From: Castor canadensis | Lineage: Eukaryota > Chordata > Mammalia > Rodentia > Castoridae | NCBI RefSeq assembly: GCF_047511655.1 | Contig: NC_133390.1 | Span: forward strand, 96,789,583 to 96,853,582 | DNA length: 64,000 bases | Direction of reading: 5' to 3' | Part shown: positions 48,601 to 61,275 of the stretch, one piece after another | Numbering within the stretch: position 1 is the first letter of the stretch | Layout of the letters: each line of letters opens with the position of its first letter | Notes under the pieces: model-generated | Told to the model about the DNA's origin: nothing | Database searches by the model: none | Seen by the model: only the letters and a program-made list of their open reading frames with translations | Position numbers and translations under genes: made by a program

Positions 48601-49412
48601 CTGGCTGTCTGACTAACCCTGAACAACAGATTAACTGTAAATGCATTCCTGGAATTTACGTTTCCTCTGCTCAGTACTGTGTACAATTATTGGGGAAAGT
48701 GAACCCAACAAGGGTCAGGATCAGCACCATCTCTAATTCTGCTAGGGTAACACAACATTCATTGCAATAACACAGACAAATGAATCTTCAAAAGCAGCAC
48801 TACAACCTTAGGATGCACGAGCTGGTCCTGTTATTTTAGTGCTTGTATTAGGTTAACTCAGCATTATGAAAATGTTTACTCTGGGTATATAATTTTCTTG
48901 CATAACATGGGAACCAAAGCCATTCAGATTTTCTGTGCTGGATCTGTTAAGAATAATAGACTTAATCACTACAAGGCCAAACTAATCTAATTTTTTTTCT
49001 GTTGAAATTAAATAAAATCTTTTGTACTGTCTGCTCATTGTTTAATGTTAATTCATTTCCTCAGCAAGATAAGATCTTACAAATAGGCCAAATACCTCAT
49101 AAGGTCTAGCACATAGTAGTAATTCAAGAAAACAAATTGCTGATTGAATAAGCATAATCTAATCACCAGGTAAAAATTTAGTCCTATAAATATTAAGCCC
49201 TTCTTTAAGGTTGCTACATAAATATAGACTGGGAGCCTTGCAAGTCTAAACTCTGAATACATGGGAAATAAATGTCCTGTTCCAGGGGGAGAAAAACTTT
49301 CAACATAACAAGTCCAGGTGATCCAGACTGAGTTCTAGATTGATGTTCTTTGAGGCAAGTGTTTGGGAGGATGACTTGTAGGATTCCCTCTGTTTACATG
49401 AAATAGGTCCAA

Positions 49413-49492
49413 ATGAGGGAGAGGGTGAGAAGGGGAAGGAATGGAGAGGAGAGGGAGGAGGAGTAACGAGGAGGGGAAAGAGGAGTGAGACT
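49413..49492. repeat. Purine-rich (GGA/GA) tract
   Basis: About 80 bases are almost exclusively G and A on the plus strand. Such polypurine runs can adopt triplex structure. On the FNDC3B transcript it is a pyrimidine tract. Confidence 0.8.
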
Positions 49493-51584
49493 TCACTTTT
49501 TATTCAAGAACTTAATAAAGTGTAAAAAATTCTCAGTACCTGGCATTTTTTAGACTCTCAAAAATCAGAAATTGCCTTTAGAAAGTTTTCGACTATATTT
49601 TTTATAAGATATCATATTTATAAATCCCTGGGTCATCTTGTGTTTTGAGTGAGAAGTACTATAAATAATTATAATAAAATAATTATAGATAAGCACTATA
49701 AATCATCATAGCCTGGTGGCAAAATCTTAAGGGTTTGAGAGTCACCAGTCACTCTTAGGAGAAGTTAAGTATTTTTCTTATTTTCTTACTTGTGAACTGC
49801 AGAAGCTAAAACCATGCTCCAATCATTTATAAGGGACACCTTTTTTGTTAAGGATTTAGTTCACAAACAATTTCCAAAGTCTTACTACTTTATGGTAGAA
49901 AAGGTGGGAAGGACAGCAGAAACCACAGTCGAGTTTAACCTCTTTATTTTATGGATGAGGGAAAAGTGAGAGTCATGGTTTAATGGCCTGAATTAACTCT
50001 ACCAAGCATGGATGGAATTATTCATTTTTGCTGTGCTTCTGGTGCAGAATATGCTTAAAGTGTTAAGAATACTTCCACAGCTGGCGAGGACAGCTGTATG
50101 ATCCTGTTATCAGCAACTTTTATCTCAAACGCCCAAAGCAGACAGTGAAGTGTCCACAGCAAAAGAAATACTTTGAGAGCTGTCAGGCAAGAAAGTCAAT
50201 TAGAACCACGAGTAAACCTATCTCAAAAGCAGGATGTATATAATAGTTTTTTTTGCCACAGCCATAATAAGAACTTATTGGTGGTTAATGAACTTAATAT
50301 GTACGCTAAAGAACATGTGTGCTGGGCCCAAGCGCCACTACTGGCAACAAATTCACTGAAAAAAGACAGTTATCACCTGAGAAGAAGTCAGTTTTTTCAA
50401 CTGGACAGGAAGGGTCCAAGTCCTAAAGAACCCTGAGAAGACTAGAATTAACAAAAATTACGCTAATAACAAGGACTAGGACAAATCCAAGTCAAGTGGT
50501 TTCCCTCGGATCCTTAAGAGTCAAGACCCAAAGTTAAAGGCTTGAACTCAAGGCACCACTGGCAATAAGACTTTGGTTTCAAGACACTGAGGAAGGTCAT
50601 CTTCAAGCTAAAGTTAGGTTGTCTTCATCCTATTAAATCCCAGGAAAATTATTCCACAAATAGAATGAGAATTTATTGTGCCTGGAATTCACATCACTTT
50701 AATAACTTTCTGAGAACACTGACAAATTTAATTTAAAAAAGATAAATTTGGACTCTAGCTCATGAAATTAAGAAAAAATATTGTTCCTTATGGTCAGATT
50801 TCTTAAATTGCCACTTAAATTAGCAAGTGATTTATGTGATGAGAAGGCAAGCCCTACTTGGTTTTTTTTGAAGTAAGAGCATGCATTAATTACTAGTTTC
50901 TGCACTATTTTCTGACCAGCATACTTAAACATCTCATGCCAACATACTCATTTAGCCAAGTACTTTTGGAGCTTTTGTTGTGTGCCCAGGAGCCACTCTG
51001 TTTGAGGTAAAACCCTGCTGACCACACAACTGTACAGTTCTCACTCACTCAAGGTACCTAGGGGAGGCTGCATTGCTCAGATTAGGACTTCAGCGAGGCG
51101 GGGTGCAGAGCTGCCCCTGATCCTAGAGGTGGGAGAGGTAGTACATGGCATGGGCTCCCATCCTAGTTCAGCTGCCAGCTTCAACAACTTTTCTGTATAT
51201 CGCTTTTTTTTTTTGAAATAGTACAACTAGAAGACACTCTCTAAGGAAGACTCTTTCCACCACCAATGGGAGCCACAGGCCTGGGAGAAAATGTAAAGAC
51301 TTATTTAGAAATCTCCAATACTAGCTTTATATATTTATCATGTTTTCTGCTAGTTTCTAATTCCTGTTCTTGCTGCCCCTCTCTGGTATAGGAGTTCCTA
51401 GTAAATAAATAACAACCCTGTGAAAACACATCTATGGAATCTCGCACAGTAGGACAAGTGATCTCAGACATGAGTGAGGAACCTATCAAAACCAGCCTTC
51501 CTTCCTCTGTGCCTTCTACAATGGTGCTCGTTTCCAATAGGACAATTTGGTTTTGTTCTTCTGTCAAACTAGTCAGTCTGCCAG

Positions 51585-51762
51585 GTACTTTAAAGTCCAG
51601 TTCAAGTGTCACTACTTTTAAGAAACCTTTCCTGATCTTTGTGCCCACATGGTCTCTGCCTCCTCCAAACTCCTAGAGCACTTTTCTCCAATAGTACTTA
51701 TGTTCTATAATTTATGATTTAATAACATGCTCCTGGAGGCAAGGCCTTTTTTCTTCTCTCTT
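51585..51762 (+). repeat. L2 LINE 3' fragment
   Basis: TTCAAGTGTCACTACTTTTA, AAGAAACCTTTCCTGATC and the CTAGAGCACTT...TACTTATG sequence resemble the L2 segment usually written as TGTCACCTCCTCAGAGAGGCC and what follows it. Confidence 0.65.
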
Positions 51763-51765
51763 AAT

Positions 51766-52850
51766 TAAAAAAAAAAAAAAAACCACCTATATTTACTTAG
51801 ACACATTCAGAATGTTAACAGAATAGCTGCAATTTATTTTTGGCATTGACAGAGTGGTATTCAGTTAACAGAACAATTATTTCACATAAAGTGCACATAA
51901 ACTGAAGATGAAAAGCTACCATCCTCATAATTTGTTCTGTGTATCAACAAGGACCTGCCCTAAGTTTCCATGCCAATTTACGACCTCCATACTGCACCAG
52001 GTGAGGTTGGTGGCCACTGAAAATACCACCAGGGCAGGGCTGTCTAAAGACACATTCAGTAGTATATTCATAGTGTGTTAACTATACAAAAAAGGATGCC
52101 GTACAGTTTAAAAACCAACAGTCTTACATTTCAACTTTTTTCTTTAAAAAGAGTTGTGGATGTGTGTGTGTATGTGTGTATAAGTGCTTTGTAGATAAGT
52201 AAAAACAAAACAAAACACCCACAACCCAAACACCCTGCCAACTATTGGTAAGTAGATCCAACTTAGTCATCATCACCATCTTCTCCTCCTCTTCATCTTT
52301 CTTCTCCTTTTTCTTGCCTTTCTGAGCCTCAGTGACTCCTTGTGTGTTCATTAGTGTGTGGCAATATCCTTTTCATATTTTTCTTGTGGCTCAGCAAAGC
52401 TTCTTTTCCAGAGGCTGCTGTCCTGGCAGCAAAGCCCCTCCACATCTCTCCCAGGGTCTTTGCAACACACATTGATTGGCCAGGCTGGGCTGCTCTCCTC
52501 TGGGTGATCCTCACAACAGAACAAGAAGGGAGCTGAGGAGGCCTCTCAGGTGCACTGGGATCCTTCAACTGCTTTTTGTCTCTCCTTTAGGTGGACTAAA
52601 GGCTTTCATTTCTCTTTCATAATGAGTCTTTTCTGCCTTTGCCAAGTCTTCAGATTTTCCCTTCTCTTAGTGGATATGGTCTTCTACCTTTCTGAGTCCT
52701 TCTTAGAAAACTGGGAAGTTGACAGAAGGATCTGGGTGCTGCTTCTTGTGCTCCTGGGCAAGTCTGACAGAGACTGCACCTGACAACATTTTGCCTCTTG
52801 GCTTCTTAGGGTCTCCTTTTCCCATGGTTAGTTGTTTTTCCTAGTGAGGC
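51766..52850 (-). pseudogene. HMGB1 processed pseudogene with retained 3' UTR
   Basis: HMGB1 is an abundant chromatin protein with two HMG boxes and an acidic tail. Here an intronless copy on the minus strand starts at ATG 52825-52823 ([13 protein letters not shown]) and runs to TAA at 52265-52263. That is 563 nt against 648 nt for the functional gene. It shows box A pieces ([12 protein letters not shown]), YEREMK with PPKGETK, the LGEMW of box B and a shortened acidic tail (KKEKKDEEEE). Frameshifts and an in-frame TAG break it. KKPRG and KGETK favour HMGB1 over HMGB2/HMGB3. Below the stop, about 500 bases match the HMGB1 3' UTR in order (for example GTATAGTTAACACACTA, and GAACAATTATTTC on the plus strand). 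It lies in sense inside an FNDC3B intron. Confidence 0.9.
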
Positions 52851-53926
52851 AGTTGTTTGGGGACTATCTGGCTCTCTCCAGCCCTGGTCCTGTCTCTATG
52901 GCACTGAATGTACTGCTAGAGCTGTAAGGGGCCAGCCAGAGGCAGTCTCCCTTGTGGTTTTCTGGATCTTCGTCTCCACCAAAGGCCCATAGGACTCCAT
53001 TGCACTGAAATCAGTGGGTGTGTCTGACTACAGAGTAGGGATCGAGACTGGTGAGGCTTCTGTGGGAGCTAGACCCCCAAGTAAAGGATCAGAATGCTAT
53101 AATGTATGAAGGGAAGGGACAGAGATGCTCCCACACTAGCACTGGGTTTGTGTCTCAGCCAGGAAGCAGAAGCATGTTATCTATCACATCTCGGCTTTGG
53201 TTTTATGGTGACCTCCCACTCCCCCTGCTTGATTCTCTATTAGGACCTTTGGTAACAGAACATCCTGTCACCATTAACTTTTACTTGGTATCTAATTATT
53301 CCTAAATGCAGTTTAGTTGTTGGTCTTCTGATTGGCCATTTTCAGTGGAAATGAAGTTAGATTAAACAGATATGATGGGAAAGGCTGGATTTGATTTCTA
53401 TAGCTACAAGTGTTTTCTGGGCATAGAGTCGTATAAAAAATCTCTGATTTGCTCTGGCTAATTTGATACTGCTTTGCCCATAGTTACAGAGTACAATCCC
53501 CATCTGTACATCACCCACAGCTATTTCAGATTGTAAACATGTTTGTCCTGATGGTTAGTGAATATTTAAAAAGGCAACACGTCTTCTTCCCAAGTCTTAT
53601 TTTCCTCTGCACTCGTGACTAAAATAACACTATTACACAGCGTGGACTTGGATTTAACAACTTTCCTTTTAGATCATTTCTCTCCATTATCTGGCTTTAT
53701 GAAAAGAAAAATATGCAGGTATCATCACATGTAGGGAAAAATCAGGATCTCTGGACTATTTAGAAATTCCAAATGAGGGAACAAATCTGGTTATAAAATG
53801 TAGAAATATACAGGTCTTGCTCTGAACAGGAGTTTCAGAGTAAGTTAGAAGAGTAAACAACGAGCAAGTTCAGATCCCATCCCACAAGCTTAAGCCATGA
53901 AGCCTGGTATGCCTCCCTGGCCTCAC

Positions 53927-54139
53927 CTCTTGTTCCTGTCCTCCAGCTGCAGCGTATACACCATGTCATCAGCAGTGTGTGTCTTGGAGTTACTGTCTCC
54001 CCATTTTAGCTTCAGGCTCTGAGGACCAGCTGCAGCACATTCTAGCCTAGGAGGCAAGGGTGGTAATGGCCGAGTTTTTGCTTTAATGAACTGACTAAAT
54101 GGTCCGGCTCCAATTTCATTTATAGCCTGAATTCTGATC
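53927..54139 (-). CDS. FNDC3B: FNDC3B coding exon (fourth from last): end of one FN3 repeat and start of the next
   Basis: FNDC3B is an ER/Golgi-associated membrane protein with nine fibronectin III repeats, linked to adipogenesis and cell adhesion (family knowledge). This 213-nt exon starts after a pyrimidine tract and CAG acceptor (54140-54142) and ends at a GTGAGG donor (53921-53926). One nucleotide completes a codon from the previous exon, 70 whole codons follow, and two nucleotides of an Arg codon end the exon. The first residues (IRIQAINEIGAGPFSQ) are the F and G strands of one FN3 repeat. A proline-rich linker (RPLPPLPPR) leads into the next repeat, which has the typical LKLKW B-strand tryptophan and the YTLQLEDRNKR C strand. 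Its phase fits the exon at 39539-39705 exactly. The upstream exon lies beyond 64000 or was not recognised. Paralogue FNDC3A is the alternative, but the C-terminal exon favours FNDC3B. Confidence 0.93.
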
Positions 54140-54324
54140 CTGGAGAAAGGAAAAAAAATAGATAATGTAGGTTTAACAACTAAAAACTCTTTATTCAAAA
54201 TAAACATTTGTCAGAGTATTTATTACTTATCCTTAAAGCAGTATGTGGAATAAGGAAAAAGAAGTAGAGTAACTCAAGATAGAGAACTAGGGAGCTCAGA
54301 GGACAGATTACAGTCTCCATTCCA

Positions 54325-54362
54325 AAACAAACAAACAAACAAACAAATAAACAAACGAAACC
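54325..54362. repeat. (AAAC)n microsatellite
   Basis: Nine or so AAAC-type units with one AAAT variant are present. Confidence 0.85.
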
Positions 54363-56044
54363 AAACCTCACACTCTACCAAGATATCCTTAGTTTTTTAA
54401 CTGGGAAAAAAAAAGGGTTGTTGATTGAGGGAAGACATCCTAATTTTATATTTTGTCCTAGCCACTTTTAGCTACTGCAAAGTCAGTTTTGGAATTTAAT
54501 GAGCTATAAAAAGTAAATTAAATAGGAAAACAAATGAGTCTCCTTCAGAATTCAAACCAAAGACAACAACCCTTCAACAGGGAATCTGGCCTCTCCAATT
54601 CCAGCCTCACCCAACCTCACCTGTGAGTCCTTAACCAGAGCTAAGCGGGAAATCATTCAAATGTGCAAAAATCACAGCTGGATGCTTACTGTGTGCACAG
54701 TGTTATGGTAGCAAAGATATAAATACCACCCTTATGCTGTAATAAACTTAAAATATAATAGACTTAAAGTGCATATATACATATATATTATTTTTTATAT
54801 TCAAAAGAACATTTTCCTATTTTTCTTGTTCTTCTGCTTGTCAACTAGGTGATTGAAACAGTTCTCCAGGGTTCCAGAATGACATACTGATGGCACTGCT
54901 CCAACCTCATGCTTGACACCTCTCTGCATGACTGAATGATCCTGAAGCTTGCTTCTTGTTGGATTTGGTGCCCAGTACACTCCTGCAGGGGCACTTCTCT
55001 TCTGTTGCTCTAACCAAAGGTCTCCCCCAACCCTTCCTCTTTTCTTCTGTATAGCATGGGCATTTCCCAAAGTTCTACTGTTGATTAATCATTCGTGCAT
55101 CTACACAGTTTCACTCAGGTGAAGATTTACATTTCCTAGCTTCTTTATGACTGGTCTCCAGTCCTCCAGTGGAAACCACCCAGACCACTTGCTAGGTACA
55201 CAGGAATCTCACTGAGTTGATGGGCAGTTTGTGGTACTAAAAGATCAAAAAGTTTCAATATTTAAACTTACTTGAATTCAAAAGATACTGTTCCAAAACA
55301 CATTACAATGCGTAAGATGGTCAAAGAGATAAACTCTTAGGGACCAGATCAGTTTCATAGATTCCTATAACTAACTTACTTTGATGTATTTCTCATTTAC
55401 AGAATTTATTGCTTACACTTAAATAGAAAATATCATTTAATTATCACAAGAGTGACACACACCACATGACTTCAAATGAGCCTAAACTCTTCAAACTTAG
55501 ATTACAAGTCAACCTAATACATCTGCATACTGTTAGGGAAAAAAAATGTTAATTTTGGGTGAAATGGAACACACACTCCACCCTTTTTCTCCCACTGAAT
55601 GCAGCTGTTAAAACTGGACAAAAGGATGCAGCTATTTAAGAATGCTCATAAGTAAATACTAGCTGGCAGATTTTGGGCAGTACAGAATTTGAATTTTCAC
55701 CAAATCACCAGTGAGTTTACCATTTTCCCCCTCTAGTACTCCTATGTTGGAATCACACAGACTCAATTTGGGAGTGGATGTGTGAATGGATAGAGCTCTA
55801 AGAAAAGCTCAAAGATGGAGGGGGTGGGTCTCTGGATATGCAGAAAGAGTGGTGGGGGAGGGAGAATCCCCTATTCCTTTTTCTTTTCTCAATTCCTTCA
55901 TTCTCCAGATCTTGGCAATCTTATAATATTGGCAGTCTAAATAAGAAAACACAGGTGATCACATTAATTGATAAAGCAAGCTAGGGACTAGTTCTTCAAG
56001 CTTTCCCTTCAGTGAAAACAAGACAAGGAGCAAAGATATGTAAA

Positions 56045-57445
56045 TTTCCCCACTTCCCATTCCTATTCAACATTATTCATTAGAGGTTCCAGCCAGGATG
56101 GAGGGAAAAAAATCACAGGGATAGAAAAGGGATAGATGAAAACTATCAGACACTGAGGAAAATATTAAAGAAGACTTATGCAACTAGGGAGAGAAATATA
56201 CTATTATTCATGAATTGGAAAACTCTTCACAGAAAAGATGTCAATCCTCCCCAAATTGATCTTTAGAGATAATGCAATTTAACAATATCTCAACCAGCAT
56301 AAACTTGTAATTCCAGCACTCAGGAGTTGAGGCTGAAGGATGGTGAGTTCAAGTACACCCTGGGCTACATTAGTGAGACTCTATCTAAAAAAAAAAAAAA
56401 GTTCCAGCTGGAATCTTGGAAGATAAAAACAAGCTGGTCCAAGCTGGTGTTTCATGCAGAAAAGCAAAGGAACACCAATTTAAAAACTAATATAAACTTG
56501 AAAAATAAGAATAAAGTTGGAAGCTTCATACCTGATTTTAGGACTTACTATAAAGCTACAGTAATCAAGACAGTGTGGTACTGGTAGAGACACACGGATC
56601 AATGCAACAGAACAGAGACTCCAGAAATAGACCTACACAAATATGGCCAATTGATTTCTGACAAAGGTGTGAAAGCAATTCAATGGCAAAAGGATAGTCT
56701 TTTCAACAAATGCTGTAGGAGAAATTGGATATCAACAGGAAAAAATAAACCTTGACTTCAATCTCACACCTGATTAAAAAAAATTAGCTAAAAATGGACC
56801 ATAGATCTAAATGTGGAGTATAAAACTTTAAAGGAGAAAACACAGAGGAAAATCTTTGTTATCTAGAATTAGATAAAGGGTTTTCATATACGACATGAAA
56901 AGCATGCATGTTACATAAGGGAAGAAATTAAAACTGAATTTGATTAAAATTAAAAACTTTTGCACTGTTCTGAGAATGAAAACAAGCAACAGACTGGGAG
57001 AAAATATGTGCAAATTATATATCTGACAAAGGACTTGTATTCAGAGTGTAAAAAAGATCTCTCAAAACTAACAGGAAGAAAACAACCTGATTAAAAAATG
57101 GATAGAACAGTGGACGAGACACCAAAGAGGACGTACAGATGATAAATAAGCACACAAAAAGATGTTCCCATTATTAGCCATTAGGAAAATGCAAATTAAA
57201 AACACAGCAAGATACCACATGCACCCTGGTAAGGATAAGGAGGAACTGGAACTCTCAAATTTTGCTTCTGAGAATGAAAACTGGTATAGCCACACTGGAA
57301 AATAGTCTCTTTATAAAGTTAAATGTGTACTTATCATATAACCCAGCAATCCCATTCTTAGGAATTTACTCTAGAGAAAGTAATACTTACACTTACACAA
57401 AACCCTGAATTCAAGTGTTTGTAGTAGCTTTATTTATAACACCTG
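56045..57445 (+). mobile_element. Old LINE-1 ORF2 fragment, plus strand, interrupted by a B1
   Basis: TTCCTATTCAACATTATTC, CTACAGTAATCAAGACAGTG, GTACTGGTAGAGACACACGG and CCCAGCAATCCCATTCTTAG are ORF2 blocks in the right order, from the RT end to the C-terminal region. Numerous stops are present. A B1 splits it at about 56285-56400. Confidence 0.85.
56287..56401 (+). repeat. B1-type SINE inside the old L1
   Basis: CTTGTAATTCCAGCACTCAG, GAGGCTGAAGGATGGTGAGT and CCTGGGCTACATTAGTGAGA, ending in a 14-base A-run, give a complete B1 in plus orientation. The host L1 resumes directly after the tail. Confidence 0.9.
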
Positions 57446-58379
57446 AAACTGGATGAGTATCTTCCTCCCAGATTGGGAGACAGCAAATACTTATCTCTGG
57501 CAGAGTACAGAAAAACTCCATTACAAAGGACCTCAGCTTTCCTAGAGTCCATCATACTGGGGGTACATTGGATCTTTTGTAGATCAGAAATTAAGCCTCT
57601 TAGAAAAATACTGCAAGACTGATAAAACAAATTTCCTTGATTCTCACATGAGCCTAATAAAATTGCCTCATGGTATTAGTACAAGAATTTTTTTCTATAA
57701 CTATAATATAACAAATGTTTCTGTAACTGGACAGGGAAAATCTTTTAAAAGGCAGCCCTCATGATGTTAGAAATCATTACTGTCTTTCCTTTCTCAAGAA
57801 AAGAAAAGAGAAGCTGGCATTGAGTCTTATTCTTTCTTCAATGGTATAATAAATTTCCTCACCTACAAGATTTATCTTAAGTTCCCTTCAGTATCCCCAC
57901 CACTGTTCCTTCCCTGTATTTGAGGCACACGTACACCTAGAGTCCAGAGGCCCTGCTGCTTTCTGCCATCTTCTGACCCACAGTCGTTCAGAGCCAAGCT
58001 CACCTTATATTCCAGGTGGCCCTATCCTTTCTTTTGCTCTGTGCAGCCCCAAGAGCCCTTTGCTATTTTAGTACACAAGGAAAGCGAGAGAATGGGTTGC
58101 TTATGATTGCCATTCTGCTCTCCTCAAGAAAACAAAACAAACAAAACCTAAGAGTTCTGAACCACTTATAAGAAATAAAAAGTAGTTTAAAAATACAAGT
58201 ATCAAGATGATTTCTTTTGTAAATTCACTTATTTTGTTAAGTACTGGGCTCCTTACAGCACAAGGTCTAAAGTTCTCTGACATTTTACAGAGAAGCATTT
58301 TCTAGACATAAAAGCATTAAGAACACATACCATTGCCACCACCCAGAAGATCACAGTGGGACTTCAACTCTTGTTAGCA

Positions 58380-58520
58380 GGGTAGCTTCTTTAGGTATCC
58401 TACCTTTCACTTTGGGGATCTTGGGGAAAGTATCTAACACCCTCAAGGAATAGTTTCCTCATCTATCAAACGAGGATAGTACCATCTTTGCTGAATCAAC
58501 AATCAGGATTAATTAATTAC
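58380..58520 (+). repeat. MIR SINE
   Basis: ATAGTTTCCTCATCTATCAA followed by ACGAGGATAGTACCATC is the MIR mid-region. Confidence 0.65.
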
Positions 58521-58679
58521 TTTAGGGAGCACTTTCTAATTTTTAATATTTTATACTACGCAATTCAAACAGAAAAAGATTCAAGGTGGTCCAAAGCCCT
58601 GTGGTGAACTCTAGAATGCTAATTTATGGAGGTATTGTCATTGTGACTTCTTTAGAACATTATCATTCCCAACACGGAG

Positions 58680-58795
58680 TAGGCAGGACAGCATGGTGGC
58701 AGCATACAGGGTCCATTCTAGCTGCATGAGTGCCACCACTTACTTTTATGATATGACTGTTATTGCCTGCCATTTCCTTTCTCTGAGTTAGTCAA
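58680..58795 (+). repeat. MIR SINE
   Basis: GGTCCATTCTAGCTGCATGAGTG-like and ACTTACTTTTATGATATGAC pieces resemble the MIR 5' half. It is diverged. Confidence 0.45.
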
Positions 58796-58883
58796 GGACC
58801 CAGTGACAGGCAAAAGGCTGGCTTCCTTTCAACCCATTCTCAGGAAGGTAAGGGTGAAATGCAGAGCTCAGAAGCTGATGAAA

Positions 58884-58913
58884 ACCAGCACAACCAGCAC
58901 AACCAGCACAACA
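58884..58913. repeat. Three-copy 10-bp tandem repeat
   Basis: The unit ACCAGCACA(A/C) is repeated three times without interruption. It encodes nothing. Confidence 0.8.
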
Positions 58914-59084
58914 AACAATACTATGAATTTGTTCTGTTCCAAAAAATAGGCTATAGAGCAGGAACCATTCTACCTCTGCTTTTAGAGATGAGGGAACTGA
59001 ATTCAAATTCAAAGAGTTTGACTCTCTCGATCTAAATGACACAATTGCTCCTAGGCATGGAAGCCTAGGTTTCACACACGTGAT

Positions 59085-59250
59085 ATCATCTCTACTCTCT
59101 ATTCTGGCCCCACGAGGTAGAAACTACTTTATTTTACAAGTGAGGGACTTGAAGTCAGCTAGGTTTGGCCTTTTGCACTGATCTATAAGTGGGGTGTAGG
59201 TCAGATTAGGATGTAGCCTGGGTCCCTGTCGGCGCCAAAGCCTTTGTGTG
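59085..59250 (-). repeat. MIR SINE
   Basis: The plus strand has CACGAGGTAGAAACTACTTT and TTTTACAAGTGAGGGACTTG, the reversed MIR consensus for the GAGGTAGG...TTTACAGATGAGG region. Confidence 0.65.
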
Positions 59251-59794
59251 TTCTGGCATACCATACTTTCCAATCACAACTTGGACAAAACACAGCTGCA
59301 AATCCAATGAAATGAAAAATTTTAATTCAAACCAACTTTCAATTCAAAAACTTAAACAATGAAATAGACATTTATAAGAGTCAGCAAGCTTATTCTCACT
59401 TTATTCAGTGTTGGGTCCTGAAATCATCTACCTAGACTTTACTCAACCTACTCTACTTTCTACAAAAATGTATTTTCTTTCAGTAAAATGAATGAAAAAC
59501 ATTTTCCTCTGTAGCTGATGCACTAAGCTAACATTAATTATTCTAATGACAAAGAAGCACCCCAAACTGACATAGAACTGAGGAACTGATAAAAATGAGG
59601 TTCTGCCTCTGAGAAGAGGCTTAGAAAGCTGAAAAGGGACTAAGGCAGTTACTGTCTTGTTCTTGTCTTAGGGTGAAAAACAGTGCATCAAAATCATTGC
59701 TCAACTCCAGTGAGGGGTGGCAAGGGAATAGTGGGCAAAACATACACTAACCTGAGGAACAATTCTAATAATTCACCTTAGAAAACAAAAAATG

Positions 59795-60018
59795 AACTTC
59801 AAGCCAGATGCTGGAGACTTACGCCTGTAATCCTAGCTACTCAGGAGGCAGAGATCAGGAGGACTGCAGTTCAAAGCCAGCCTGGGCAAGTAGTTTGCAA
59901 GACTCTATCTCAAAAAAAACCCTCCACAAAAAGAGGTTGGTGGAGTGGCTCAAGGTGCAGGCCCTGAGTTCAAGCCCCAGTAACCACAAAAAAAAAAAAA
60001 AAAAAAGGAAAAAAAGAG
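59795..60018 (+). repeat. B1-ID composite SINE
   Basis: The B1 unit (GCCTGTAATCCTAGCTACTC, AGCCAGCCTGGGCAAGTAG) ends in CTCAAAAAAAACCCTCC. An ID-like unit follows (GGAGTGGCTCAAGGTGCAG, GAGTTCAAGCCCCAGTA) with a 19-base A-tail. It keeps a recognisable pol III B box in the B1 unit, and its long clean tail suggests a fairly recent insertion. Confidence 0.88.
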
Positions 60019-61059
60019 CTCCAAGTCTCATGAAATTAATTAAAATTTGTTCCAAACCAAAATGAAGTTTTCTCTTTAGTTGAGATAACTTATTAGTCTT
60101 GAAATTTAGATAGGATCCTGATTTACCTGTTTTTAAACTTATACATCAGTTTTTGAAATCTTAGGCACTGCAAGTGAAGTGTGAGAGAAATGCACTTTTG
60201 CTTTCCAATGCAGGGAAATGACGTAACCCAAGTAAACCTGATGTATCTTGGCCAAGCAGCAGCACAGTAGTGAAAAATCTCTTCAAGTTTCCAGGAGTCT
60301 GCAATATCCATCAATATGCTAATACTATTGATTAAATCAAATTAAGAAGTATATCTTTACAAATTTGGATTGAAAACCCACCATTAAAATATTTTTTCTA
60401 GTAGAGATGCCAAATACAGTCCTGCCTCAAAAGATCATGCATCCTTCTGCAAAGTGCTTTACATGCTACGCAGTTGAATTTCCAACACTAAATGTAGTAA
60501 AGGAATGACTTTCAAAACAAATTATCCTTGTCTGGGACAGATGACTTTCCTTATCACGATTAGCCATCCCAGCCCTCTCAAAATTGTGAGTGTGGGGTGG
60601 TAGACTGACACAGGGGCCCATGAAAGTTGGGGAAGAGAGGCCCAGGAATTGAAGGTGGGCTTTACCTAGGACCCTCACCCCAGCCTACCATCTAATCATC
60701 CAATCAAGAAAAGAAGAATGTGACAGGAGACAATCATCACCAGATAACTCCTAAAGAAGGACAAAATGATACTATAAATACAGAAAATCTCTTCATGGAA
60801 AAGAAACCCTCAGAGTGAAGTTATTTAGAAGAGGCAGGGGCTTCTGGCCTCCAGCCAAGAACTTCTCCTGACAGCTCACTGATGGCAGTGCCACCAGCCC
60901 ATCTCCAGGCATCTGACCTGATAGGCTACACCTTCAGTCTTCAACACCTTCCATTGCGTAAAGGCTAATGCCAGCTTTGTGCAGGGAAGCAATCTGTAAA
61001 TGTGGTCAGAGGCTGCTTTCCAGCTCATTTCTTCCCCAAATGTCAACAACAGATCATCT

Positions 61060-61275
61060 ATTGAAGGCTTATCCAGGCCCTAGACAAAGGTCCTGGAATC
61101 TTATCTAACTCATACAACAACCCTGCTAGGTAGTTAAAATTGTCACCCTCAGTTTAGATACCAAGAAACTGAGGCCCAGAAAGCTTAAATAATGTGCCAA
61201 AGGTCACAGAGAAAATAAGGAGGGACTGAAGTCAAGGCTATCTAACTCCAGTCTGCTATTTCTGCACTACTCAGA
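61060..61275 (-). repeat. MIR SINE
   Basis: The plus strand reads CAACCCTGCTAGGTAGTTAA, AAGAAACTGAGGCCCAGAAA and AATGTGCCAAAGGTCACAGA, a good reversed MIR. A short plus-oriented MIR end may follow at 61300-61375 (ATAGTGCTTGTTACGACACA). Confidence 0.75.

Larger units (their letters stand above)
39706..53926 (-). other. FNDC3B: FNDC3B intron (14.2 kb)
   Basis: It is bounded by a GTGAGG donor next to 53927 and a TAG acceptor at 39706-39708. It holds SINEs, MIRs, an old L1 3' end, L2 and the HMGB1 pseudogene. The stretches 40620-42540, 43090-44285, 46405-48535, 48605-49410, 49495-51580 and 52860-53926 show no gene or confidently nameable repeat. A weak L3/CR1-like fragment may lie at 40505-40600. 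Confidence 0.85.

Noticed and set aside
51301-51648. A 115-codon minus-strand frame in the large intron
   Set aside because: It overlaps an L2 fragment, lacks any domain, and does not fit the phase of the flanking FNDC3B exons.
58884-58913. Short tandem repeats resembling a CRISPR or minisatellite
   Set aside because: Only three 10-base units with no spacers, in a vertebrate intron.
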